Both the position numbers and the translations under genes were made by a program. A stretch of DNA of 64,000 bases, from assembly GCF_025751515.1 (NCBI RefSeq), contig NZ_JAOWLE010000001.1, forward strand, positions 496,001 through 560,000, in the 5' to 3' direction. The DNA is from Actibacterium sp. XHP0104 (lineage in GTDB: Bacteria > Pseudomonadota > Alphaproteobacteria > Rhodobacterales > Rhodobacteraceae). Under the pieces are notes generated by a model, which worked only from the letters and a program-made list of their open reading frames with translations, searched no databases and was not told the origin of the DNA. Below, piece after piece: positions 8,712 through 17,964 of this stretch; the first letter of the stretch is position 1, and each line of letters opens with the position of its first letter.

Positions 8712-9455
8712 TCAGCCCCTTTCAGGGGGCTGGGCCTGTTGCGCATGTCTGAGCGCCAGGAAAACGATCCCGCCCGCTGCCAGCCCGGCCACAGCCGCAA
8801 CCAGGGGGGCGCCGGGCAGGTTGGCCACCACCACCGCGACCAGCGCCCAGATCAGCGCCGCCGCATAGCCGACCGCGGGCAGGGTGCTTACGATATAGGC
8901 GCCGGTGGCGAATGCCCCCGACAGCGCGAACAGCGCCCAGCCGGTTTCGCCCGGCCCAATGCCCCAGCCCGCGCCGATCAGCCCGACCGACACCCAGGAT
9001 GCCGCCGTCAGCCACCCGGCATAAAGCCCCACGGGGAATCGCAGCCACAGCCAGTCGTCGTCTGGCGTTTCCGCCAGCGCCCAAAGCGCGGTCAGCAGCA
9101 TCCACCAGATCAGCACCGTGGCCCAGATCGGGCTAAGCTGCGCCACGCCGATCCAGGCCGCGCCGGGCGCCAGCGACAGGATCAGCGGCAGGCGCGCGCT
9201 TTCCCATGCGGGATCCTTGGCGCGCTTGAACAGGCCGAACCCGGCCGAGACCATCAGCCAGGCATAGATCAGCCCCCAGATCGCAAAGGCATAGCCAGCG
9301 GGCTGCACCGGCGGTCGGTCTTGCGGCACCGGAAACTGATCGGGTGTGAACCCGGCAAATCCCGTTGTCACCAGCGGCGACAGCACAAAGAACAGCGCGG
9401 CGCAAAAGGTGAAAATTGCGCGGATCGGGTCGATCTGGGTGTCTTCGGTGTCCAT
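8712..9455 (-). CDS. TspO/MBR-like tryptophan-rich membrane protein
   Basis: 247-residue membrane protein with about seven hydrophobic segments rich in Trp, including the FAIWGLIYAWLM segment and the DDDWLWLRFPVGLYAGWLTAASW segment typical of the tryptophan-rich sensory protein group annotated in Rhodobacterales. It is longer than classical TspO (about 160 residues), so the relation to the porphyrin-binding TspO is loose. The ATG at 9455 (MDTEDTQ) is chosen; upstream in-frame sequence overlaps the promoter area next to serS and reads as non-coding. Confidence 0.7.
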   Translation of the reverse strand: MDTEDTQIDPIRAIFTFCAALFFVLSPLVTTGFAGFTPDQFPVPQDRPPVQPAGYAFAIWGLIYAWLMVSAGFGLFKRAKDPAWESARLPLILSLAPGAAWIGVAQLSPIWATVLIWWMLLTALWALAETPDDDWLWLRFPVGLYAGWLTAASWVSVGLIGAGWGIGPGETGWALFALSGAFATGAYIVSTLPAVGYAAALIWALVAVVVANLPGAPLVAAVAGLAAGGIVFLALRHAQQAQPPERG

Positions 9456-9492
9456 GCCCTTAAGATGGTGCAGGCATGGGAAAAATCCAGCC

Positions 9493-10785
9493 CTAGGCCA
9501 GCACGCCCTCGGCGGTGATGCGGGTCTTGCCGCCCAGATAGGGGTGCAGAACCTCGGGCAGGGTGACCGAGCCATCCTCTTGCTGGCCGTTTTCCAGCAC
9601 CGCGATCAGGCAGCGGCCCACGGCCAGGCCCGACCCGTTGAGCGTATGCACATATTGCGGCTTGCCGCCCTCGCCGGGCTTGAACCGCGCGTTCATGCGC
9701 CGCGCCTGGAAATCGCCGCAGGTCGAGACCGAGCTGATCTCGCGATAGGTGTCCTGACCGGGCAGCCAGACCTCGATGTCATGGGTGCGGCGCGCGCCAA
9801 AGCCCATGTCGCCGGTGCACAGAACCACGGTGCGATAGGGCAGGCCCAGCTTTTCCAGGATGCCCTGCGCGCAATCGGTCATGCGCTGATGTTCGGCGTC
9901 GCTGTCCTCGGGGCGGGTGATCGAGACCATTTCGACCTTTTCGAACTGGTGCTGACGCAGCATGCCCGAGGTGTCGCGGCCCGCGCTGCCGGCCTCGGAG
10001 CGGAAGCACTGCGTATGCGCCACGTAGCGGCGGGGCATGTAATCCTCGGCCACGGTGACGTTGTTGACGATGTTGGTCAGCGTCACCTCGGCGGTGGGGA
10101 TCAGCCACCAGCCGTCATTGGTCTGATAGCTGTCTTCGCCGAATTTCGGCAGCTGCCCGGTGCCATACATCATTTCCTCGCGCACCAGCACGGGGGTGAT
10201 CGCTTCGGTCAGGCCGTTTTCATCGACATGGGTGTTGATCATGAACTGCGCCAGCGCCCGGTGCACGCGCGCCACGGCGCCCGACAGCAGCACAAAGCGC
10301 GAGCCGGACAGTTTGGCGGCGGTCTCGAAATCCATGCCGTCCTGCACGGCGGGCAATTCGTAATGCTCGCGCGGCTTGAATGTGAACTCACGCGGAGTGC
10401 CCCAGCGGCGGATTTCCACGTTGTCGGCCTCGTCCGCGCCTTGGGGGACGTCATCGGCGGGCAGGTTCGGGATGGTCAACAGCAGGTCATTCAGCGCCGC
10501 ATCCATCGCCTTGGCCTCTTCGGTCAGGGCGGCGACCTCGGCCTTTTTCTCGGCCACAAGGGCGCGCAGGCGCTCGAACTCGGCCTCGTCGCCGCTGGCC
10601 TTGGCGGCGCCCACGGATTTCGAGGCCTTGTTCTGCTCGGCCTGCGCGGTTTCGGCGGCCAGGATCTTGGCGCGGCGTTCCTCGTCCAGCGTCAGCACCG
10701 CGCCCGACATCGGATCATCCCCGCGACGGGCAAGCGCCGCGTCAAAGGCGGCAGGGTTCTCGCGGATGGCTTTGATGTCATGCAT
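9493..10785 (-). CDS. serS: Seryl-tRNA synthetase
   Basis: Class II aminoacyl-tRNA synthetase charging tRNA-Ser (one such tRNA lies at 58070). The 430-residue length is normal. The N-terminus, residues 1-110, is the long antiparallel coiled coil that grips the tRNA variable arm (visible as Ala/Glu/Lys-rich sequence around residues 30-100). The catalytic domain shows motif 2-type sequence [21 protein letters not shown], then [15 protein letters not shown] and motif 3 [16 protein letters not shown]. It runs opposite to yajC-secDF, with the pentapeptide-repeat gene between. Confidence 0.96.
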   Translation of the reverse strand: MHDIKAIRENPAAFDAALARRGDDPMSGAVLTLDEERRAKILAAETAQAEQNKASKSVGAAKASGDEAEFERLRALVAEKKAEVAALTEEAKAMDAALNDLLLTIPNLPADDVPQGADEADNVEIRRWGTPREFTFKPREHYELPAVQDGMDFETAAKLSGSRFVLLSGAVARVHRALAQFMINTHVDENGLTEAITPVLVREEMMYGTGQLPKFGEDSYQTNDGWWLIPTAEVTLTNIVNNVTVAEDYMPRRYVAHTQCFRSEAGSAGRDTSGMLRQHQFEKVEMVSITRPEDSDAEHQRMTDCAQGILEKLGLPYRTVVLCTGDMGFGARRTHDIEVWLPGQDTYREISSVSTCGDFQARRMNARFKPGEGGKPQYVHTLNGSGLAVGRCLIAVLENGQQEDGSVTLPEVLHPYLGGKTRITAEGVLA

Positions 10786-10806
10786 GGGCTGCGTCCCGTT
10801 GGTGAT

Positions 10807-12285
10807 TCACTTGGGGGGATGCTTTATCGTAAATGTTTCCCGATCAAAACCGATCTCATCCTGCCATGCACGCCAGGCCTTGTGGAATTCGGATTCGGAT
10901 TCGTCTGGGTGCCAATAGAGATCCTCTTTTGGCCAATGTGCGGGCCAGTCGTCGCTGTCCGGGCCTTTGCCGCCGGGCCATGTGACAGACGCATCGCCAA
11001 ACATCTGTGCCAATCGCGCGGGTTTAATGCTACAGTTTGTAAAATCTACCTCCTTCACAGCCACACCTTGGAAAGTAGCGGCAGTGAAGGTGGTGAGATT
11101 GTCGAACTTCGCCACGCTCAGGTCCGCCCCCTGCATCTCCGCCCCACTCAGGTCCGCTCCCTGCATCTCCGCCCAGCGCGGGCGCGCCCCCTGCATCTTC
11201 GCCATGCTCAGGTTCGCCCCCTGCATCTTCGCCTCGATCAGGTGCGCCCCCTGCATCTTCGCCCAGCTCAGGTGCGCCCCCTGCATCTGCGCCCCGCTCA
11301 GGTTCGCCCCCTGCATCTTCGCGTCCATCAGGTCCATCCCCTGCATCTCCGCAAAGCGCAGGTCCGCCCCCTGCATCTTCGCCCTACTCAGGTCCGCCCC
11401 TTGCATCTTCGCCCAGCGCAGGTCCGCTTTGTTCAGGTCACGGGCTGACAGGTTCAGGCCGCGGAAATCGGCATAGCGGAAGTTCAGGCGGAATTTTTCC
11501 GCCTCTTCGATTTGCCGCAGGGTTTCGCCGCGTCGATCGATCACGTCAAAGGCCGTTACCAGATCATCGCGCAAGGTGATGGCTTGATATGCCTTGTTTA
11601 TGGGGATGCCGTCGTCATCCAATTCCACCTCCTGCGCCACCTGCTGCCGAGCGTTCTCGCGGATATAGGCGCAGAGGATTTCCATGATCTGCACGTGATC
11701 GTCGTGGCTGGATTTGCTGATCCGCTCCAGGGCCAGGATACCGCCGATGCGGACCTCGAGGTTGGGCACGTGCCGCTCATTCCCGTTGGCATCTTTCAGG
11801 GTGCGGGTCGCGCCAAGGTTCTCGACCGCCTTGTTGATCTGGTCGGTGATGTGGCCTTGTTCGGCGGTGCGGGTCTGGCGCTCGGTTGTGAAGACCCGGA
11901 TCAATGCCAGCGGTGTGCCGACCAGCCCGGCAAGCGCAGTCATCAGCCCTACGATGGCAAGGTAATGCACGCGGTAGGCCAGCGCGCCGTCGGTATCGGT
12001 GACTTCGGGCGGGTTTGCGAATAGCCCGAACAGATTGAAGATCGTCAACAGTAAAAGCGCCAGCCAGATCGGGGACAGAACGATCGCGAACCAGGCAAGG
12101 CTGTTCAGCCCGCGTTTGGGGTGGAGTTGCAGGCGTTTTAGCCACTCGGGTTGGGCGGTCCACGCGTTGAAGGCCCACACGACAAGGGCAAATGCCGCCC
12201 CCATGCCAAACAGCATGACAAAGACCAGCAAGCCCTGCGTGAATGGAATGCTCAGCTCTAGCTGGCTGTCTTGATATCGAAACAT
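10807..12285 (-). CDS. Membrane-anchored pentapeptide-repeat protein
   Basis: 492-residue protein. The N-terminus holds about three membrane helices (near residues 15-35, 60-90 and 120-145), then a helical cytosolic region with NKAVENLGATR and LEVRIGGILALERIS stretches seen in other membrane pentapeptide proteins. From about residue 285 a regular right-handed pentapeptide solenoid follows, with ten MQG-containing 10-residue units of the form MQGADLSxAK. The ATG at 12285 is preferred over an in-frame TTG eight codons upstream. The role is unknown; some pentapeptide proteins mimic DNA and protect gyrase, while membrane versions are poorly studied. It sits between serS and yajC, which I recall as neighbours in related genomes, so it may be an insertion. 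Confidence 0.85.
   Translation of the reverse strand: MFRYQDSQLELSIPFTQGLLVFVMLFGMGAAFALVVWAFNAWTAQPEWLKRLQLHPKRGLNSLAWFAIVLSPIWLALLLLTIFNLFGLFANPPEVTDTDGALAYRVHYLAIVGLMTALAGLVGTPLALIRVFTTERQTRTAEQGHITDQINKAVENLGATRTLKDANGNERHVPNLEVRIGGILALERISKSSHDDHVQIMEILCAYIRENARQQVAQEVELDDDGIPINKAYQAITLRDDLVTAFDVIDRRGETLRQIEEAEKFRLNFRYADFRGLNLSARDLNKADLRWAKMQGADLSRAKMQGADLRFAEMQGMDLMDAKMQGANLSGAQMQGAHLSWAKMQGAHLIEAKMQGANLSMAKMQGARPRWAEMQGADLSGAEMQGADLSVAKFDNLTTFTAATFQGVAVKEVDFTNCSIKPARLAQMFGDASVTWPGGKGPDSDDWPAHWPKEDLYWHPDESESEFHKAWRAWQDEIGFDRETFTIKHPPK
11131..11430. repeat. Ten tandem 30-bp units inside the pentapeptide gene
   Basis: Ten 30-bp units in exact register (starting at 11131, 11161 and so on to 11401), most beginning CTGCATCTTCGCC and ending in CAGGTNCGCCCC. 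On the coding strand each encodes a 10-residue double pentapeptide containing MQG. Spacing is perfectly 30 bp with no spacers, so this is a coding minisatellite prone to unit gain and loss. Confidence 0.9.
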
Positions 12286-12492
12286 GTTCTGGCCCCGCGC
12301 GCCCCTCAACCCACGGGTGCAACATGGGCGATATTTCAGCGTGTGAGAAGGGGGAATGGCCGGGGTGGTCTTGCCTGTTTGGCGCGTCGCCCCATATCGG
12401 TCTCATCGCCTTGCCAAGCCTTTGGGGCGCGGATAGGGTGCGCGCCAATCTTTCCGGGGTCTGTGCGCCCCTTTCAACACGGGAACAACCAT

Positions 12493-12819
12493 ATGTTTGC
12501 TACGCCTGCTTACGCTCAGGCCGCCGGGGGTGCCGGCGGTGCGCTGACCAGCTTTGCACCTTTGCTGCTGATTTTCGCGATCATGTATTTCCTCATGATC
12601 CGTCCGCAGCAGAAAAAGATGAAGGAACACAAGGCCATGGTCGAGGCTCTGCGTCGCGGCGACCAGATCGTGACCGCGGGTGGCCTGATCGGCAAGGTGT
12701 CGAAGGTCAAGGACGACACCGAGGTCGAGGTCGAGCTGGCCGAAGGCGTCAAGGTGCGGGTCGTGCGCTCGACCATCGCGCAGGTGATGAACAAGACCGA
12801 ACCGGCCGAAGCTGCCTGA
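12493..12819 (+). CDS. yajC: Preprotein translocase subunit YajC
   Basis: 108-residue single-span membrane protein of the SecDF-YajC holotranslocon. Residues 19-37 form the membrane helix (LTSFAPLLLIFAIMYFLMI), followed at once by the family signature RPQQKKMKEH and the short beta domain with RRGDQIVTAGGLIGKV. The ATG at 12493 (MFATPAYAQ) is chosen because the family begins shortly before the helix. It is 9 bases from secD, so the three genes form one operon. Confidence 0.95.
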   Translation: MFATPAYAQAAGGAGGALTSFAPLLLIFAIMYFLMIRPQQKKMKEHKAMVEALRRGDQIVTAGGLIGKVSKVKDDTEVEVELAEGVKVRVVRSTIAQVMNKTEPAEAA

Positions 12820-12828
12820 GCCTGACTG

Positions 12829-14490
12829 ATGCTTGATATCCCCCTCTGGAAACGGCTGCTGATCGTGGCAGCCTGCCTGTTGGGTCTGGCCTCGGCCATG
12901 CCCAACCTGTTTTACACCCGCGTCGAGGGCCACAACGACGCGGTCAAGGCGATCGAGGTGTCGGGGTCCAACCCGGTGCTGGACGCCGCCAGGGGGGCGT
13001 GGCCGGAATGGCTGCCGTCGGGTCTGGTCAATCTGGGGCTGGATCTGCGCGGCGGCGCGCATCTGCTGGCCGAGGTTCAGGTCGAGGATGTCTATGCCGA
13101 CCGTCTGGACGGGATGTGGCCCGATGTGCGCGATGCGCTGCGCGAAGTGCGCAACAGCGTCGGCACCATCCGCCTTCAGGACGGCGCGCCCGATGAGCTG
13201 CGCGTGCGGATCTCGCGCCCCGAGGGCATGGCCGATGCGCTGGCCGCGGTGCGCGAACTGGCGCGGCCGGTTGTGTCACTGACCGGGGTGGGCTCGAATG
13301 ATATCGAGGTCACGGGCGACGGGCCGGATGTGGTCGTGCGCCTATCCGAGGCCGAACAGCAGGCCACTGATGACCGCACCATCCAGCAGTCGCTGGAGAT
13401 CATCCGCCGCCGTGTGGATGAGGTCGGCACACGCGAACCCACCATCCAGCGCCAGGGCGAGGATCGCATCCTGATCCAGGTGCCGGGCCTCGGCTCTGCC
13501 GCCGAGCTGAAGGCGCTGATTGGGACCACCGCGCGGCTGACTTTTAACCCTGTTGTCGGACGCACCTCGAACCCCGACCAGGCGCCGGGCGCGCGCAATA
13601 TCATTCTGCCCTCGCTGGATGAAGAGGGGGTGTTCTACATCATCGAGCAGACCCCGGTCGTAACGGGCGAGGACCTGACCGATGCCCAGCCGGGTTTTGA
13701 CCAAAACGGCCAACCGGTGGTGACCTTCCGCTTCAACCCCTCAGGGGCGCGCAAGTTCGGGGATTACACGGTCGAAAACGTCGGCTCGCCCTTTGCCATC
13801 GTTCTGGATGACGAGGTTGTCTCGGCCCCGGTGATCCGCGAGGCGATCCGGGGTGGCTCGGGCCAGATCTCGGGCAATTTCACCGTTGATGAAAGTAACC
13901 GGCTGGCGATCCTGTTGCGTGCAGGTGCGCTGCCGGCCGAGTTGACCTTCCTCGAAGAACGCACCATCGGCCCCGAACTGGGCGCCGACAGTATCGAGGC
14001 CGGCAAGATCGCCTGTATCGTTGCCGGTATCGCGGTGCTGGTGTTCATGGTACTTAGCTACGGCCTGTTCGGGGTGATCGCCAATATCGCGCTGATCATC
14101 AACGTGGGCCTGATCTTTGGCATCCTGTCCGCCATTGGCGCCACGCTGACCCTGCCGGGGATCGCGGGTATCGTGCTGACCATCGGCATGGCGGTCGATG
14201 CCAATGTTCTGGTGTTCGAGCGCATCCGCGAAGAGCTGAAAACCGCCAAGGGCCCGGCGCGGGCGATTGATCTGGGCTATGAACGCGCGCTGAGCGCCAT
14301 CATCGACGCCAACATCACCACGCTGATCACCGCCGCGATCCTGTTCATGCTGGGCTCGGGCCCGGTGCGGGGCTTTGCGGTGACGCTGGGCGTGGGGATC
14401 ATGACCTCGGTCTTTACCGCGATCTTCGTCACCCGCCTGCTGATCGTGTGGTGGATGGAACGCCGCCGCCCGAAATCCATCGAGGTTTGA
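12829..14490 (+). CDS. secD: Protein translocase subunit SecD
   Basis: 553-residue proton-driven component that pulls exported proteins out of the SecYEG channel on the periplasmic side. It shows the N-terminal membrane helix (residues 7-24), the P1 head region beginning GLDLRGGAHLLAEVQVEDV (near residue 66), the IRRRVDEVGTREPTIQRQGEDRI-type block, and a C-terminal bundle of five helices with GIVLTIGMAVDANVLVFERIREEL near residue 445, the conserved RND-type D/R segment. Ten bases separate it from secF. Confidence 0.97.
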   Translation: MLDIPLWKRLLIVAACLLGLASAMPNLFYTRVEGHNDAVKAIEVSGSNPVLDAARGAWPEWLPSGLVNLGLDLRGGAHLLAEVQVEDVYADRLDGMWPDVRDALREVRNSVGTIRLQDGAPDELRVRISRPEGMADALAAVRELARPVVSLTGVGSNDIEVTGDGPDVVVRLSEAEQQATDDRTIQQSLEIIRRRVDEVGTREPTIQRQGEDRILIQVPGLGSAAELKALIGTTARLTFNPVVGRTSNPDQAPGARNIILPSLDEEGVFYIIEQTPVVTGEDLTDAQPGFDQNGQPVVTFRFNPSGARKFGDYTVENVGSPFAIVLDDEVVSAPVIREAIRGGSGQISGNFTVDESNRLAILLRAGALPAELTFLEERTIGPELGADSIEAGKIACIVAGIAVLVFMVLSYGLFGVIANIALIINVGLIFGILSAIGATLTLPGIAGIVLTIGMAVDANVLVFERIREELKTAKGPARAIDLGYERALSAIIDANITTLITAAILFMLGSGPVRGFAVTLGVGIMTSVFTAIFVTRLLIVWWMERRRPKSIEV

Positions 14491-14500
14491 GGAGAGAAAG

Positions 14501-15469
14501 ATGCGACTGAAACTTGTCCCTTCTGAAACCAACTGGGATTTCTTCCGCTTTGCGCGCTTTACCTTTGGCGCATCGGTTCTGGCGGTCGTGCTGTCGATCG
14601 TGGCCTTCTTTGCCTTCGGGCTGAATTTCGGCATCGACTTTCGCGGCGGCACGACGATCCGGACCGAAAGCACGCAATCGGTGGACGTGGCGGCCTATCG
14701 CGCCGCGCTGACGCCGCTGGGGCTGGGCGACGTGTCGATCTCTGAGGTGTTCGACCCGACTTTCGGCGAAGACAAGCACGTGACCCAGATCCGCATCCAG
14801 GCCCAGGACGACCAAGAGGCGATCACCTCGGACACCGTCACCGCCGTGCAAGAGGCGCTCAAGGTCAACGACCCGAGCATCCGCTTTACCTCGGTCGAAA
14901 GTGTGGGCCCGAAAGTATCTGGCGAGCTGATCCTGACCGCGGTCAAGGCGGTGGTTCTGGCGATGTGCGCGGTGCTGATCTATATCTGGCTGCGGTTCGA
15001 ATGGCAGTTCGCGCTGGGCGCGGTTGCGGCGCTGATCCACGATGTGATCGTGACGATCGGCGTCTTCGCGGCGTTCCAGATCCGGTTCGACCTGGCGATC
15101 ATCGCGGCGCTGCTGACCATCGTCGGCTATTCGATCAACGACACGGTCGTGGTGTTCGACCGTCTGCGCGAGAACCTGATCAAGTACAAAAAGATGGAAC
15201 TGCGGCAGGTGATGAACCTGGCCGTAAACGAGACCCTGTCGCGCACGGTGATGACCTCGGGCACCACGCTGATTGCGCTGATCGCGCTTTTGGTGCTGGG
15301 CGGCGACGTGATCCGCGGGTTCGTCTTTGCGATGACCTGGGGCGTGATCGTCGGCACCTATTCGTCGGTTTTCGTGGCCAAGAACATCGTGCTGTTCCTG
15401 GGCGTCAAGCGCGACTGGTCGAAACCGTCGGGCGACGCGGGGACGCAGTTCGGCAATATTGATGCCTGA
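14501..15469 (+). CDS. secF: Protein translocase subunit SecF
   Basis: 322-residue partner of SecD. It has an N-terminal helix (residues 22-45), the signature GIDFRGGTTIRTE near residue 48, and the C-terminal helix bundle with VGYSINDTVVVFDRLRENL near residue 210, matching the SecD DANVLVFERI segment. Its stop overlaps the next gene's start by eight bases, suggesting that the downstream carrier is cotranslated. Confidence 0.97.
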   Translation: MRLKLVPSETNWDFFRFARFTFGASVLAVVLSIVAFFAFGLNFGIDFRGGTTIRTESTQSVDVAAYRAALTPLGLGDVSISEVFDPTFGEDKHVTQIRIQAQDDQEAITSDTVTAVQEALKVNDPSIRFTSVESVGPKVSGELILTAVKAVVLAMCAVLIYIWLRFEWQFALGAVAALIHDVIVTIGVFAAFQIRFDLAIIAALLTIVGYSINDTVVVFDRLRENLIKYKKMELRQVMNLAVNETLSRTVMTSGTTLIALIALLVLGGDVIRGFVFAMTWGVIVGTYSSVFVAKNIVLFLGVKRDWSKPSGDAGTQFGNIDA

Positions 15470-16214
15470 GGCCCTTGCCGCGGCGCTGAGCGCGCCCGGC
15501 CTGGTCTGGCTTGTCCTGACATTCCTGATCGCGGGCGTGGTGCGCGGCTTTACCGGCTTTGGCACGGGGCTGATCTTTATGCCTGTCGCGGCGCGGTTCA
15601 TCCCGCTGGCCGATGCGATCGTGGTGCTGAACGTTACCGGCATTCTCAGCCTCCTGGTCCTGATGCCCCGTGCCTGGCGCGAGGCCGACCGGGGGCAGGT
15701 CGGTGTGCTGGCGCTGGCGGCGCTGGCGACGGCGCCCTTGGGGGTGATGCTGCTGACCTGGCTGGATGGCGGCACGGTGCGTTGGGCGCTGTCGCTTGCG
15801 GCCCTTGTCACACTGGTGGCGCTGATGGCGGGGTGGCGTCACGCGCGCCGCCTGGGTTGGCCCGGCCTGGGGGCGGTGGGCGGCGCGGCCGGGGTGCTGG
15901 GTGGCATGACCGGGCTCAGCGGGCCGCCGGTGATCCTGTTCTACCTGTCCGGGCCGGGGCGCGTGGCGCAGGTGCGGGCCAATACGGTGCTGTTCCTCAG
16001 CGTGCTCGATGCCGGGATCATCGCCAATCTTTTCGCGCGCGGGCTGGTTGGGATGCATGCCATTGGGCTGGGCCTTTTGCTGTCGGTGCCCTATCTTGTC
16101 AGCGTGTTCATCGGGCAGGCGCTGTTCCGGCCCGAACGAGAGCGCGCCTATCGCCATGCCGCCTATGCGGTGATCGGGTTGGCCATCGCCACGGGCCTGC
16201 CGCTTTTTGACTGA
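15462..16214 (+). CDS. TauE/SafE-family sulfite/anion exporter-like membrane protein
   Basis: 250-residue membrane protein with about eight hydrophobic segments and the internal duplication typical of TauE/SafE. The repeat signatures are RGFTGFGTGLIFMPVAARFI near residue 28 and GGAAGVLGGMTGLSGPPVILFYL near residue 140. The ATG at 15462 is preferred over a TTG one codon earlier; both lie inside the end of secF. Family members export sulfite, sulfoacetate or related organosulfur anions, but the substrate here is unknown. Overlap with secF suggests cotranscription with the translocase genes. Confidence 0.85.
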   Translation: MPEALAAALSAPGLVWLVLTFLIAGVVRGFTGFGTGLIFMPVAARFIPLADAIVVLNVTGILSLLVLMPRAWREADRGQVGVLALAALATAPLGVMLLTWLDGGTVRWALSLAALVTLVALMAGWRHARRLGWPGLGAVGGAAGVLGGMTGLSGPPVILFYLSGPGRVAQVRANTVLFLSVLDAGIIANLFARGLVGMHAIGLGLLLSVPYLVSVFIGQALFRPERERAYRHAAYAVIGLAIATGLPLFD

Positions 16215-16222
16215 GGACAACC

Positions 16223-16576
16223 ATGCGTCTGAACCAGGTAAACTTTTCGAATGCCAAGCCCGTCGATGGCTATGGCCCCGGTTTCTTTCGGATCGGGGGG
16301 GCGGTCGTGACCGGCGCGGTTCTGGTGTCCGAGGCAGGGTTTGCGCCCTGGGGCGGCTATGACGATGCCAAGGCCCTGCTGGCGCTGGCGGGTCAGATCG
16401 ATGTGATCCTGGTTGGCACCGGGGCCGAGATCGCGCCGCTGCCCGCAGACCTGCGCCGCGCGCTGGAAGAGGCGGGCCTGGGCGTCGAGATCATGAACAG
16501 CCCCGCCGCGGCGCGCACCTATAACGTGCTGATGGCCGAGGGCCGTCGTGTGGCCGCGGCGATGCTGCCGGTCTGA
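16223..16576 (+). CDS. Mth938-like domain protein (DUF498)
   Basis: 117-residue single-domain protein of the Mth938/NDUFAF3-like fold. Visible features are the N-terminal strand VDGYGPGFFRIGG, VILVGTGAEIAPLPADLRRALEEAG in the middle and MNSPAAARTYNVLMAEGRRVAAAMLPV at the end, the most conserved part. Eukaryotic relatives assist complex I assembly; the bacterial role is not established. It lies between the secretion genes and the ccm operon. A small ORF in this place, orf124, is recalled from the R. capsulatus hel locus. Confidence 0.88.
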   Translation: MRLNQVNFSNAKPVDGYGPGFFRIGGAVVTGAVLVSEAGFAPWGGYDDAKALLALAGQIDVILVGTGAEIAPLPADLRRALEEAGLGVEIMNSPAAARTYNVLMAEGRRVAAAMLPV

Positions 16577-16637
16577 AACCGGCCCCTGCGCCTGATTGCC
16601 GCTTTCTTGGGGCGGGGGAATGGGTTAAGCGAAATCC

Positions 16638-17255
16638 ATGGTGTTGCGTGTCAGCGATCTAGCCTGCGCCCGAGGCGGCGTGCCGGTTCTGGAAGGGGTC
16701 AGTTTCGAACTGACGCCCGGGCAGGCGCTGTTTCTGCGCGGGCCGAACGGGATCGGGAAAACCACGCTGTTGCGCACGGTTGCCGGGTTGCAGCCCGCGC
16801 TGGCGGGGCAGGTCGAGGCCGCGCCCGACGCGATTGCCTATGCCGCCCATGCCGATGGCCTCAAGGCCACGCTAAGCGTGTGCGAGAACCTGACTTTCTG
16901 GTCGCAGATCTTTGGCGGGCCCGGCATCGAGGGCGCGCTGGATGCGTTCAACCTGCGCGATCTGGCCGACCGGCAGGCGCAGAACCTGTCGGCCGGGCAA
17001 AAGCGCCGGCTGGGGCTGGCGCGGCTGTTGGTGACGGGACGCCCGGTGTGGATGCTGGACGAGCCGACGGTGTCGCTTGACCGGGCCTCGGTCACGCTGT
17101 TCGCCGAGGCGGTGCAGGCGCATTTGGCCAATGGCGGCGCGGCGCTGATCGCCACCCATATCGATCTGGGCTTTGACGCCGCCGTGCTGGACCTGTCGCC
17201 GTTCAAGGCGCGGCCCGAAACGGCGGTGGATCACTTTGACGAGGCCTTTCTATGA
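16638..17255 (+). CDS. ccmA: Heme exporter ATP-binding protein CcmA
   Basis: ATPase of the CcmABCD complex of system I cytochrome c maturation; ATP hydrolysis drives release of holo-CcmE. The 205 residues carry Walker [12 protein letters not shown] near residue 35, the ABC signature [15 protein letters not shown] near 116, and Walker [13 protein letters not shown] near 136. It is the first gene of a tight ccmABCDG cluster (helABCDX in R. capsulatus) and overlaps ccmB by four bases. ccmE, ccmF and ccmH are not in the window. Confidence 0.95.
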   Translation: MVLRVSDLACARGGVPVLEGVSFELTPGQALFLRGPNGIGKTTLLRTVAGLQPALAGQVEAAPDAIAYAAHADGLKATLSVCENLTFWSQIFGGPGIEGALDAFNLRDLADRQAQNLSAGQKRRLGLARLLVTGRPVWMLDEPTVSLDRASVTLFAEAVQAHLANGGAALIATHIDLGFDAAVLDLSPFKARPETAVDHFDEAFL

Positions 17256-17908
17256 TCGCGCTGCTCAAACGCGACCTGGCGCTGGCGGTGCGCGCGGGCG
17301 GGGGCTTTGGCCTGGGGTTGGCGTTTTTCCTGATCGTCACGATCCTGGTGCCGTTCGGCGTGGGGCCCGACAGCGGTGTGCTAGAGATCATCGCGCCGGG
17401 CATTCTGTGGGTGGGCGCGCTGCTGGCCTGCCTGTTGTCGCTTGATCGGATCTTTGCGCTCGATTTCGAGGATGGCTCGCTTGACCTCTTGGCCACGGCG
17501 CCGATCCCGCTGGAAGGCGTGGTGGCGATGAAGGCGGTGGCGCATTGGCTGACCACGGGCCTGCCGCTGGTTCTGGCTGCGCCAGTGCTGGGTACGCTCT
17601 TGCACCTGCCGCTACCGGCCTATGTCTGGCTGATGGCCAGCCTGGCGATCGGCACGCCGGCGCTGTCGATGATCGGCGCGTTTGGCGCGGCGCTGACCGT
17701 GGGGCTGAAGCGCGGCGGGCTGCTGTTGTCGCTGCTGGTGCTGCCGCTTTACGTGCCGACGCTGATCTTTGGCGCCGAAACCGTGAAACGCGGGGCCGAG
17801 GGGCTGGCGACCGGCACACCGGCCCTGATGCTGGCGGGGATCACGCTGGCCAGCTGCGCGCTGCTGCCCTTCGCCGCAGCCGGGGCGTTGCGGGTGAACT
17901 TGCGTTGA
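17252..17908 (+). CDS. ccmB: Heme exporter membrane protein CcmB
   Basis: 218-residue integral membrane subunit with about six helices. It shows the typical N-terminus [17 protein letters not shown], the [19 protein letters not shown] segment near residue 65, and the [21 protein letters not shown] helix near 153. Its ATG overlaps the ccmA stop (ATGA), so the pair is translationally coupled, as expected for an ABC ATPase and its permease. Confidence 0.95.
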   Translation: MIALLKRDLALAVRAGGGFGLGLAFFLIVTILVPFGVGPDSGVLEIIAPGILWVGALLACLLSLDRIFALDFEDGSLDLLATAPIPLEGVVAMKAVAHWLTTGLPLVLAAPVLGTLLHLPLPAYVWLMASLAIGTPALSMIGAFGAALTVGLKRGGLLLSLLVLPLYVPTLIFGAETVKRGAEGLATGTPALMLAGITLASCALLPFAAAGALRVNLR

Positions 17909-17964
17909 GGCGATCACGCGCTATTCAGTTGAGCGGCACGATTTGAGGAATTAAAGACAGGCCC

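Noticed and set aside
11131-11430. Regular 30-bp repeats considered as a CRISPR array
   Set aside because: Units are contiguous with no unique spacers and lie in frame inside a pentapeptide-repeat coding sequence.
9346-11448. Long plus-strand open frame of about 700 codons across serS and the pentapeptide gene
   Set aside because: It is antisense to serS and to the pentapeptide repeats; its repetitive Leu/His/Pro sequence is just the complement of the 30-bp units.
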